Below the pieces are notes generated by a model, which had not been told where the DNA came from, made no database searches, and saw only the letters and a list, made by a program, of their open reading frames with translations. The position numbers were made by a program, and so were the translations under genes. From positions 558,001 to 622,000 of the forward strand of contig JAILXV010000002.1 in the NCBI GenBank assembly GCA_045430285.1: a DNA stretch of 64,000 nucleotides, read 5' to 3'. Numbering within the stretch: the first letter of the stretch is position 1; the number at the start of each line of letters is the position of its first letter. This DNA comes from Agarilytica sp045430285 (GTDB lineage: Bacteria > Pseudomonadota > Gammaproteobacteria > Pseudomonadales > Cellvibrionaceae). Shown here piece after piece: positions 34,993 to 43,476 of the stretch.

Positions 34993-35622
34993 GTGACCCC
35001 AAGGAAAATTCACAAGATTATAGGGCTCGTGCTGCTCATTCCGTTTCTTGGCTGGATATTTACCGGTATCATTTTTTTGACCAAACCAGGCTACAAGCAA
35101 GCGTATGAACTCATCCAAATCAAGAAATACCCATTGGATGCTGAATATTCAATACAACCAGAAAAAGATTGGCGTGAATATCGTGTATTTAAGACCGTTC
35201 TTGGCTATCACTTGCTTATTAATACTGATGGGAGTTGGCGTCAACTCGACCCACTCACACAAACAGAAAAGGCAAAGCCCAAGCAATCAGATATCGTAAA
35301 GCTTTTACAAGACGCGGTATCAGTTAATCCTCAAAGATACGGAGCGGTAAAAAGCTTAGAAAACGGTGACTACCGCACCAGCACCAACGTCGACCTGACA
35401 TTCAATTGGGACGCGATGACTATTAGCCAGCGCGGCAAAGACACAAAATTCATTGGGCTCATGTACAAAATACATTACTTAGCATGGCTTGGTAACAAAC
35501 CCGCAAATATACTGCTTGCTATTCTTGGGCTCTTGCTACTTTCGGTATTGGTCTATTATGGGATACTACTTTCCTTTACAAACAACCGCAGCCAACCAGA
35601 GTCATCTCATGAATCTTCTTGA
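34993..35622 (+). CDS. PepSY-associated membrane protein
   Basis: 209 residues: an N-terminal helix ('KIIGLVLLIPFLGWIFTGIIFL'), a periplasmic PepSY-like region ('VSVNPQRYGAVKSLENGDY', 'VDLTFNWDAMTISQRG') and a C-terminal helix ('ILLAILGLLLLSVLVYYGIL'). Related proteins occur with iron reduction or siderophore uptake, but nothing nearby confirms this. The start is a GTG. Its last 14 bases overlap the start of the Qnr-like gene. Confidence 0.65.
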   Translation: MTPRKIHKIIGLVLLIPFLGWIFTGIIFLTKPGYKQAYELIQIKKYPLDAEYSIQPEKDWREYRVFKTVLGYHLLINTDGSWRQLDPLTQTEKAKPKQSDIVKLLQDAVSVNPQRYGAVKSLENGDYRTSTNVDLTFNWDAMTISQRGKDTKFIGLMYKIHYLAWLGNKPANILLAILGLLLLSVLVYYGILLSFTNNRSQPESSHESS

Positions 35623-36211
35623 TGATGAACATATTGAGTTTTATGACCAGGAATTTAATGAGTTATCCAATACGGATAACTCATTATCTGGAAAAACGTT
35701 TGATGGCTGTCGATTTGATACCTGTGACTTCTCCGAGTCAACACTAAAGGGATGTACGTTTATGGATTGCGCTTTCACCAACTGTAATCTCGCCCTATTA
35801 AAAGTCGAAAATACCAAGTTTTCGAGTACAGAATTTACAAACTGTAAGATGCGTGGCATCGACTGGACCAAAGCCTATTGGCGTGACTTATCCCTAGATA
35901 CACCTTTTTCATTTAAAAGCTGCTTGATCAGCTCGTCAACCTTTCACAGCTTAAATATCGCTAAAGCTAAATTCGTCGAATGCAAAGCCCATGATGTCGA
36001 TTTTCGAGAAGCCAATCTCCGTGGCGTGAACTTTTCCGATACCGATTTAACAAACAGCTTATTCAACAATACAAATCTTGATAAAGCCAATTTTTACGGT
36101 GCTAAAAACTACACCATAGACATCACCCAAAACACCGTCAAAGGCGCGTCTTTTTGTCGTTATGAGGCCGTCAGCTTACTCCAGTCTCTCGGTATAGAAC
36201 TAAGAAATTAA
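35609..36211 (+). CDS. Qnr-like pentapeptide repeat protein
   Basis: 200 residues made largely of pentapeptide repeats A(D/N)LXX or similar ('FDGCRFDTCDFSESTLKGCT', 'FREANLRGVNFSDTDLTNSL'), forming a right-handed quadrilateral beta-helix. The repeats break near residue 80-110 and the end reads 'EAVSLLQSLGIELRN', close to the dimerisation tail of Qnr proteins, which protect DNA gyrase from quinolones. Length is near that of Qnr (about 218). The ATG at 35609 lies inside the end of the PepSY gene. Gyrase binding is inferred only; many marine homologues have no known role. Confidence 0.7.
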   Translation: MNLLDDEHIEFYDQEFNELSNTDNSLSGKTFDGCRFDTCDFSESTLKGCTFMDCAFTNCNLALLKVENTKFSSTEFTNCKMRGIDWTKAYWRDLSLDTPFSFKSCLISSSTFHSLNIAKAKFVECKAHDVDFREANLRGVNFSDTDLTNSLFNNTNLDKANFYGAKNYTIDITQNTVKGASFCRYEAVSLLQSLGIELRN

Positions 36212-36285
36212 GAAACTACGCCCCACTAAATATCTCATGCTATCACCATAAATAATTTACGAAGAACCGGCATTCCCCAAAAATA

Positions 36286-38367
36286 TTAGTGCACAATATA
36301 ATTCGCTTCCGAATCCCAATCAGCATCACATAAAGCTACGCCAACCTGACATAGCTCCATATCACGCAACCACTGGCGCCGCGCTGCATGGCCATTATCA
36401 TGGGGATAAAAATTATGACTATGAATACCATGCCCGACAATATTTCCATCACAATTTAGCCCGAAAATATTACAGCCAGTTGCATCCACCTCCGTATATA
36501 CATAACCATGCCGATACGTATTATTTTCAAGCGCAGTAATGTGTGCTTGCTTCGCGGCGCGAGGATGAACCCCAGAAAGAGATGCATTATATTGGGAGAG
36601 CCGTGCAACCTCTGCCAAGGCGCGACTCGCGTGCGTTGGCACCATTTGATCCTGCCCTCCCGCTGCATTGAGCATCCCCAAAGGCCGAGCCTCAACAGAT
36701 AAACCCGCCCCCAATAAGGGCTGGGAAAAATACTCCGCATAATTAATCACATCCATATAGTCAAAACGCAATTGCTGAATTTCATTCATTCGAACAGCTC
36801 TATACGGGTCAGAAAATTCGTTCGTATGTAAAATAGAATCAAAATTAAGGGTATTGGCTTGATAATTCCAAACATGTGCGGCCTTGCCACCACCCACCTG
36901 AAAATAAGCACCTTTAATACCAGGTCCTATCGCACCATACACCCCAGCGTAGGCCGTACCTAAAGACGTGGTCACTAAAGATAAACGCTCAATATCAATC
37001 ACCGGTGAATTGTATAGAGGGCTTTGGGTCTCATGCATATTCGAAACACTTAGTTCAAGCGAGCGAATTAACCCCGCCAAATTTAATACCGTCTGCATTG
37101 CAAAGGTATCGACCGAACCCACCAAGTCACTCCTATCTCCCTGACCAGGCAAATCAAAAGCCAGTGTCGCAATGCCCTGTTGTGCATTGTACTGTGCTGT
37201 TTTAGTCAAATAGGCACTTTCACGCGAACCGCCAACACCGTGAACATATATCACCGTCGCAACCGATGTGCCGTACGAGGCCGTAATATCTGGCAACCAC
37301 AATTTAACCTCAACATCTTCCCAAAAAGGAATTTCGTTAGCTTCAACAACATCTTTGGGTAAACGAATATCTCCCGTTACAGTAAGATAGTTAGGAAGCG
37401 CTATACGCGCACCTGCTACCCGAGACATATTCGGGTACTGCTCTGGATTCGCCAACCATTGCGCGTCATCTGAAAATTCAAGACGCGGCAGGTTACTCAA
37501 CTCCGATACGGCCTGTATCGCTTGCGCCATAGGGGAAACAATTTCCGCCTGATTCCTCACCGTAAATACCGTCATATCAAGAATATCGTCCGTATCAAAA
37601 CCCGCATCATTCAGAAATACATCAGCTTTACCATATAAGGATGAAAGCGTTTCATTTCTATCAGAAACTGCATCTTGGTATTGGGCCGATCGAACGATAT
37701 TACCCACATCCCAAAAAGGCCAAAATTGTAAAACCTTTACGTCTTCGTTAATTTTTTCTGTAAAAAATACAACGTACTCATGCTCGGATTCCCACTTACT
37801 TCTAGGTTCAACACGTATAATCTGGCGATCCATATGTGTTGCAGAAGGGCGCGATTTTTCGTAAAAATAGTCGAGCGACACCGTAACAGGAACTTGATGT
37901 CCAGAAGTTAGATCATATGCAAAGACGGAACTTTGTGCTGTTTGTGGCAAACGACTGTAATGATGTTCGGACAAGCCCCTTACCGAAAAAATCACGGCAT
38001 TGGCCGGAGAAAACCCACTGACATTATTACTTATTGCCTCTGGTGTTAAATGATGTTTAAGCGGTACTATTGCTTGCTGAAAAAGATCCCCTTCAAATTG
38101 AACGGGCCACCACCATAATGCGCCTGCCTCAACGCCATTGATGGCATCATCAGAAGCCAAAGTATTACATAAGTTTAAACGTAGCCCTGTGGGAGAAGCT
38201 TCGTCGTAAACACTATAGACATTACTCGGGTACGGAAAGTCTCCCACTGGATATTCGACTGGCTCACATGAAAAGGCATCAAGGGCGTACAGACTTAATG
38301 TGATGAATGATAAAAAAAAACAAGCAAAGCGTTTAAACCCATATCCAATACAACTTAAGCAATGCAT
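36286..38367 (-). CDS. Secreted alpha/beta hydrolase of unknown substrate
   Basis: 693 residues with a signal peptide (cleaved near ALDAFS). The first 350 residues are a lipase-like N-terminal region ('EHEYVVFFTEKINED' resembles the bacterial virulence-factor lipase N-terminal type). The C-terminal half has an alpha/beta hydrolase fold: 'ATVIYVHGVGGSRESAYLTK', 'TLAFDLPGQGDR', 'RLSLVTTSLGTAYAGVYGAI' (nucleophile context TSLGT) and a late 'GHGIHSHNFYPHDNGHAAR' His. It is probably an outer-membrane or extracellular esterase. It sits near the depolymerase genes but lacks their signature motifs. Confidence 0.6.
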   Translation of the reverse strand: MHCLSCIGYGFKRFACFFLSFITLSLYALDAFSCEPVEYPVGDFPYPSNVYSVYDEASPTGLRLNLCNTLASDDAINGVEAGALWWWPVQFEGDLFQQAIVPLKHHLTPEAISNNVSGFSPANAVIFSVRGLSEHHYSRLPQTAQSSVFAYDLTSGHQVPVTVSLDYFYEKSRPSATHMDRQIIRVEPRSKWESEHEYVVFFTEKINEDVKVLQFWPFWDVGNIVRSAQYQDAVSDRNETLSSLYGKADVFLNDAGFDTDDILDMTVFTVRNQAEIVSPMAQAIQAVSELSNLPRLEFSDDAQWLANPEQYPNMSRVAGARIALPNYLTVTGDIRLPKDVVEANEIPFWEDVEVKLWLPDITASYGTSVATVIYVHGVGGSRESAYLTKTAQYNAQQGIATLAFDLPGQGDRSDLVGSVDTFAMQTVLNLAGLIRSLELSVSNMHETQSPLYNSPVIDIERLSLVTTSLGTAYAGVYGAIGPGIKGAYFQVGGGKAAHVWNYQANTLNFDSILHTNEFSDPYRAVRMNEIQQLRFDYMDVINYAEYFSQPLLGAGLSVEARPLGMLNAAGGQDQMVPTHASRALAEVARLSQYNASLSGVHPRAAKQAHITALENNTYRHGYVYTEVDATGCNIFGLNCDGNIVGHGIHSHNFYPHDNGHAARRQWLRDMELCQVGVALCDADWDSEANYIVH

Positions 38368-38628
38368 AAACCCTTTCTCCCACCTCGTTATTTATTCTTG
38401 TATATAGACGTGGGGATACGAATTTCGATAATACAAACCCAAAAAAAGTGCTTACCACTTAGAAAAGTGATAACCAGATCCCAAATATAAGAAATTCTAC
38501 AGGTAGAATAAGCGATGGGCACCAGTGGACTGCAATCACTTGAATTTTAGTTGACATTTTTGGCAAAACTAATAATTCGCCATGCATCCCTCTATTTCAA
38601 AAACACACTGAAATGATACCTGTAAATC

Positions 38629-39351
38629 TTACAATTTATGTGTTTTTCGATACTCCTCGATTTTATCAATGTATGCATCCTGCGGTTTCCAGCGCTTCCA
38701 AATAAATGTATGTTGATGAACCAATTCGTGTTTGTCGATGTACACATTACGAGTACCTTGTAGCTTTTCTATTGTGTCGTTGCGATGCTTTTCTTCTGCC
38801 GATGGCGGATCTTCATCTGACCATTGCGCTAAATAGGGTTTTAACTCTGAGGGGATGAAGAAGTTATATGTGTGCGCCATATAAAAAACGGAGCGTGCGA
38901 TTTCTCCACGAATTTCAGGTCGCACTTCGATGATTGGAATGGCTCGCTTACGTTTTATAGAACAATCCGGCCAATAAGCGCTCTCAGTGTCGACTTCGCC
39001 CCAGATACGATCACCTCTAATTTTTCGTGCGCGAGATAATACAGGCCACAGATTGTGTAAATCTCCCTGTGCGTGGTCAAAGATTTCTGATTCAGTTTTG
39101 CAAAACTTGGCGCGTTTGCAACCTAAAGACTCGACGATCCAGTGAGTGTCATAGACAAGTTCTAACGTGATTTGTTCACCTGTCGTTGTGGTGCGCGGCT
39201 CTTCGAAATTATGACTACAGTAAAACGATTCACCTGACTGGTAGAGTGATTGCCAGAAAATCAAATCGGCTTCACGCAAATTCGCTATTTTATCTTGCGC
39301 GGAAGCGTTGTACATAAACAAGCAAAGTAGAGCTGTGATTATTAATTTCAC
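38629..39351 (-). CDS. Secreted endonuclease I family nuclease
   Basis: 240 residues with a signal peptide (MKLIITALLCLFMYNASA). The Endonuclease_1 (EndA/NucM/Vvn) pattern is clear: 'QGDLHNLWPVLSRARKIRGD', 'RGEIARSVFYMAHTYNF', 'EKHRNDTIEKLQGTRNVYID'. The catalytic His is the one in DLHNL. The family usually ends GxRNPFID; here it is TRNVYID. It cuts DNA in the periplasm or outside the cell. The start is a GTG with AGGT 7 bases upstream. Confidence 0.88.
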   Translation of the reverse strand: MKLIITALLCLFMYNASAQDKIANLREADLIFWQSLYQSGESFYCSHNFEEPRTTTTGEQITLELVYDTHWIVESLGCKRAKFCKTESEIFDHAQGDLHNLWPVLSRARKIRGDRIWGEVDTESAYWPDCSIKRKRAIPIIEVRPEIRGEIARSVFYMAHTYNFFIPSELKPYLAQWSDEDPPSAEEKHRNDTIEKLQGTRNVYIDKHELVHQHTFIWKRWKPQDAYIDKIEEYRKTHKL

Positions 39352-39412
39352 TTTAATACCTAAACGATTTTATTTTGGCGATTTCATCGCGATGTTACTC
39401 ATAAAATTCTAG

Positions 39413-39443
39413 TTCAAAAAAAGGGCCGCACATGCGGCCCTTT
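39413..39443 (-). terminator. Rho-independent terminator after the multidomain depolymerase
   Basis: AAAGGGCCGCA and TGCGGCCCTTT (39420-39430 and 39433-39443) form an 11-bp inverted repeat around CA; the working stem is GGGCCG/CGGCCC. It is followed by TTTTTTT on the minus strand and lies 24 bases past the stop codon. Confidence 0.85.
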
Positions 39444-39467
39444 CAATACCTTTAACGTTATTAAAGG

Positions 39468-42404
39468 TTAGTCTTGGTATTCAACCGTCAATACCGCGTC
39501 TACACCATCTTCGATAAAAATATATCGAGTGCTAGATTGATGGCTTTCAAACTTCAAGCGGAGTTGCGTGTCGCCTGTTAAGTTGATTTCCGCCAATCCA
39601 GAAGCGTTAAAGTCCGTTGAATTGGTTGTACCAGTAGTCCACTTATTGACTTGAGCTACGTCAGTCGCGTCTGCTGTAGCGTCCCAGTCAGCTGATTCAA
39701 CTGTACAGCTACCATTAAAGCAACCATCTTTGATGTCAATGATCAGGCGGTTACCTGATGGACTGGCCCATGGGTCACCAGAGTAGCTATTCAAATCAAT
39801 GGTCAAATAGGCTTTGGTTACCGTTGCAGTATCTGAGATACTGCTGGTATCAAAACTTAAGATCGCATGATTTTTCTTGGTATCAGCACCACGGCCTATA
39901 CCTAAGGTCGCAGAGAATCCAACTGCTTTGCCGGTGCCACCGCTGTAGGCTTTGACATAACCATCTTCAGAATCGGTACTATCGAAGGTGTCAGTTGTGA
40001 TCGTTGGTGAGCCACCACCACCTGAAACATTGTCTACCTCGACTGAAGTGTCGTCATCGCTGCCAATGTTACCCACATCATCATAAGCTTTCGCCATTAA
40101 GTCGAAATCACCGTCTTCAACTTTAGTGGTATCCCAGTTCATGCTGTATGGCGACGTTTCATCTGCACCAATCAAGCTACCGTTTGCATAAAACTCAACT
40201 TTTGCAACGCTGTTGTTGTCGGAAGCAGTTGCCGTAATGGTAACGGTGCCGTCAACTGTGCTGCTGTTTGTTGGCGCAGTGATATTGACAGTAGGTGCAG
40301 TTACGTCAGAGTCAGCTGCCGCGCCGCTGATAACAATGTCGTCAATCCAAGCCGTGGCTGATGTCAAACAGTCATTCGGCGTGTACACCTCAAACTTCAA
40401 GGTAACAGTAGAGTTGGCGTAGCTGGAAAGGTCAATTGAGTCTTTCGTCCAACTTGTTTCTGTGTAGTCGTCCGATTCAACCGTTTCAACCGCGGTAGTA
40501 TCGATTAACACTCGGAAGCGCGCCTTATAGTAACTGGTGCCACTCAAATCCAATTGGCGGTAGTAAACCAACTCGGGATTATCGCCAAGATCTACTGATC
40601 GAGACATCGTCAAGGTTTCAGCAACGCAAAGGGAATAGCCAGTCGTATCGCCTTTGACTGAGCTTGAACCTACGGTATCAGCATTATTTTTACTCGAGTC
40701 TTCAGCCCAGCTTCCAGCCGTCCATCCTGTATTGTCTGCGTTTAGACTGTCACTATCGGTGTTACTATCCGTGAATGTTTCTCGCAATGCTTCTTCATCT
40801 TCTTCGATAGTGACGCTAACGCCAGAAGAAACAGTAGAGTTATCAGCGGCATCGTAAGCTTTGGCTTTCAAGGTATAGGTACCATCAGACAGTGAGTTCG
40901 CATTCCAATCTAAAATCCATGGACCTGCTTGAACCGATTGCATGCCAGCACCAATCAATGTGTCGCTGCCACCACTGTTGTAGTAGAACTCTACTTTAAC
41001 AACGCCCACGTCATCATCAGCGGTTGCGGCTAAGCGAATCATTCCTGCGATTGTACTGCTCGCTTCTGGGAACGTTACGCTAACAACAGGATCCGTTTCG
41101 TCAACAATACCCGATTCAACAGTCACCGTAATAGGTTCTGAATAGGCAAAGTTGTCCGATGAATCGTACGCTTTTGCTGTGAGTGTATGATCGCCATTGG
41201 CTTCGCTGCCCGCAGACCACGTCACAGAGTAGGTGCTTGTTGAGTCAACGGCAATTAAGCGACCATCTACAAAAAATTCAACGCGGTCCACTGCGACATT
41301 GTCGGAAGCTGAAGCTGTGAAAGTAACATTTCCACTTACCGTGCTACTGTCTGATGGTGCTGTAATGCTAACAGTTGGAGGTGTTGCGTCTTCACCGCCA
41401 CCACCGGACCCACTATTATCAATACCCCAGTACTTACCAACATAGTAGGAAGAACAGATGTTCTTATCGATGAAGTATTCCTCTGTGCTTCCGCACTGAT
41501 CATCACCCGTACCAGGGTCAACCGCCGTACCATGATCCATCCCGTCAATCATATACAGCTCAACGATCGCGTCTCCGTTGCTGTCTTGCCACACTTTATG
41601 CACATGACCTTTGATTGTGTCTTGTATATCTACCGTAGTATCAAGGCCATGAGCATTGAGCCACTGACGAACTGTGTCATCGGCATTTTTGGGTGTGACT
41701 ACACTGTCGGCCGTACCTTGCCATACAGAGATCGTAGGAAGGTCATCACACGGCGTGGTTGTACAGGCGTCGTCAACGTAATCGCCCAGCGTGGAGTTGG
41801 ATTCGTTGGTTCCTGAGTTCATACAATTCAGCCCAGCGAATACACCGCCGCCACCACATTTGTAAGGCAAGCCTGCCATTGGCGCCGCACCGGCAAATAC
41901 ATCAGGATATGCCGCTGCCATTACATTGGTCATTGCACCACCTGAAGACAAGCCAGTCACGAAGATTTTATCTTCATCAATATTGTAAGTACTAATCATG
42001 TCTTGAACCATGTTGTACAACGATAATGCTTCACCGCCGCCACGAGCCAAATCGCCGGATTCAAAGAAATTCCAACAAGAATTTTGGTTATTGCTCGAGT
42101 TTGTTTCGGGTGAAATGACATAGAATTTCCAATCGTCCGCGAGCTCATCCCAACCGGCAGTAGAACCATAATCACGGTCTTGAAGACAACCGTGAATCGC
42201 AAGTACCAGCGGTCGATCACTGGTACCCATATCATCCGGTACATATTTCCACATGGAAACATTACCCGGGTTTGAGCCAAAGCTCGTGTCCTGTGACCAG
42301 GTTCCCGCGTGAAGTTGTATACTGGCTAATCCAAGTGCTACCAATGTTAAAAGTGCAAAAATTATTCTCCGACTCGCGCGAGCCGCGTGTTTTTTAAAAT
42401 GCAT
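39468..42404 (-). CDS. Secreted multidomain PHB depolymerase-type esterase with Ig-like and DNRLRE-like modules
   Basis: 978 residues. Signal peptide (cleaved near LHAG). Type 1 catalytic domain (about 35-345): 'PLVLAIHGC' with the oxyanion His H71, lipase box GLSSG with S153, 'GTADSVVTP' (Asp) and 'MDHGTAVD' (His). Then two Ig-like domains of the Big_9 type ('NVTFTASASDNVAVDRVEFF'), a beta-sandwich resembling a CBM or MAM domain (about 545-705), a third Ig-like domain, and a C-terminal DNRLRE-type module ending 'DAVLTVEYQD'. The extra modules probably bind polymer or spread the enzyme on surfaces. The ATG at 42404 has GGAGA about 8 bases upstream. Four direct repeats lie upstream. Confidence 0.82.
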   Translation of the reverse strand: MHFKKHAARASRRIIFALLTLVALGLASIQLHAGTWSQDTSFGSNPGNVSMWKYVPDDMGTSDRPLVLAIHGCLQDRDYGSTAGWDELADDWKFYVISPETNSSNNQNSCWNFFESGDLARGGGEALSLYNMVQDMISTYNIDEDKIFVTGLSSGGAMTNVMAAAYPDVFAGAAPMAGLPYKCGGGGVFAGLNCMNSGTNESNSTLGDYVDDACTTTPCDDLPTISVWQGTADSVVTPKNADDTVRQWLNAHGLDTTVDIQDTIKGHVHKVWQDSNGDAIVELYMIDGMDHGTAVDPGTGDDQCGSTEEYFIDKNICSSYYVGKYWGIDNSGSGGGGEDATPPTVSITAPSDSSTVSGNVTFTASASDNVAVDRVEFFVDGRLIAVDSTSTYSVTWSAGSEANGDHTLTAKAYDSSDNFAYSEPITVTVESGIVDETDPVVSVTFPEASSTIAGMIRLAATADDDVGVVKVEFYYNSGGSDTLIGAGMQSVQAGPWILDWNANSLSDGTYTLKAKAYDAADNSTVSSGVSVTIEEDEEALRETFTDSNTDSDSLNADNTGWTAGSWAEDSSKNNADTVGSSSVKGDTTGYSLCVAETLTMSRSVDLGDNPELVYYRQLDLSGTSYYKARFRVLIDTTAVETVESDDYTETSWTKDSIDLSSYANSTVTLKFEVYTPNDCLTSATAWIDDIVISGAAADSDVTAPTVNITAPTNSSTVDGTVTITATASDNNSVAKVEFYANGSLIGADETSPYSMNWDTTKVEDGDFDLMAKAYDDVGNIGSDDDTSVEVDNVSGGGGSPTITTDTFDSTDSEDGYVKAYSGGTGKAVGFSATLGIGRGADTKKNHAILSFDTSSISDTATVTKAYLTIDLNSYSGDPWASPSGNRLIIDIKDGCFNGSCTVESADWDATADATDVAQVNKWTTGTTNSTDFNASGLAEINLTGDTQLRLKFESHQSSTRYIFIEDGVDAVLTVEYQD

Positions 42405-42464
42405 TATGAAGTCTCCACTGTTGTATCGTATATTCCACAAATATTTTAAAAGCGGAACGATTGC

Positions 42465-42618
42465 GCTTGCGCTTTAACAAAATGTCACTTGAGTATCGTA
42501 TTTTTTGCTTGCGCTTCAACAAAGTGTCGATCGAATATTGTCTTGTGCGCTTGCGAGAAAAAGTGTCGCTTGAATATTTTATTTTGCGCTTGCGTTAAAA
42601 AAGTGTAGCTTAGGTTTT
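42465..42618. repeat. Four imperfect direct repeats of about 42 bases upstream of the depolymerase gene
   Basis: Units start at 42465, 42507, 42549 and 42588 (spacing 42, 42, 39). Each begins GCTTGCG, continues through an A-rich segment to a (A)AAGTGTCG-like core, then TTGAATAT and a T-rich end. They follow one another with no unique spacers. Lying 60-215 bases upstream of the start codon, they may be regulator-binding sites or a remnant of duplication. Confidence 0.75.
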
Positions 42619-43476
42619 CAACAGCGCGACTAACAATAGAGCCAAAGTTATTTATGTTCTATCAACGGAGCAACGTTATTCGATATTGAGGGTGATCTAG
42701 CCGTCTTACGATAATTTTGATGTCATCATTAACAATAACAAGATAAGGAAACATGGATAATAGTGCAAAAAATCATATTAAAAATTAGACCTGAAAGATG
42801 ATTCAACAAACAGCATCAAAAATATAATTATCTTTTCTTCCTGGCAAAAATAACTCCCTTAAAAACTATTTAAAAAAAAGAAATAACGAAGGCACCCCTA
42901 TTTCCCACTAAAACCTCACGTACAACTTCACTATTTTTAAGCGTATAAAAATTTAGTCATCACGATAGATAAAGTTCGCCTTACGCGTATTCAGGCCTTA
43001 TGCACATCAAGATTTTGGCTGTATTGAAAAAGACTTAACCTGACAGAACTAAAAATTGGTCTCGATATGGTCTGACCATTTCGCCACACATAACATTCAG
43101 AAATGATGGCGCCAAAACTTTTTATGTGGCGCCCTATAAAGCACCACATTACTGCTCGAGCTCAAGATATCTCTAGAAAAATTCCGACCTAGATATTTAC
43201 GGTGGACCGCACCCATGAATCATTCGAAGATTGATTTCTCATCAATTAAATCGCAATAATAGCTTGTTATCTCTGCTGATTCATTCCGAATATTTTTTCG
43301 AAGTAAAGCCGTTAAATATTTACTACAGCGGTGCAACATTAAAACAACCACTGCGAATAAAAAACACACAATACGTAAAAAACATCATCCGCAACCAATA
43401 ACGATTATTTTTTAGACTGATAGACTCACAAGGAAAAAAGTTGTCGCCCCTCTACTGAAAAAATCACAGTTAGCCT
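42619..43476. other. Long AT-rich intergenic region
   Basis: About 860 bases without an open frame worth calling, between the repeats and the 3' end of the TonB-receptor gene. No RNA gene or insertion-sequence end recognised. It may hold decayed sequence or the distal part of the depolymerase control region. Confidence 0.35.

Noticed and set aside
39468..42404. Acetylxylan or feruloyl esterase identity
   Set aside because: These share the same esterase fold and remain possible, but the LHGC/CWNFF/GLSSG set is that of PHB depolymerase family esterases, so that call was kept.
42465..42618. CRISPR-like array
   Set aside because: The repeats abut one another with no unique spacers, are imperfect, number only four, and have no cas genes nearby.
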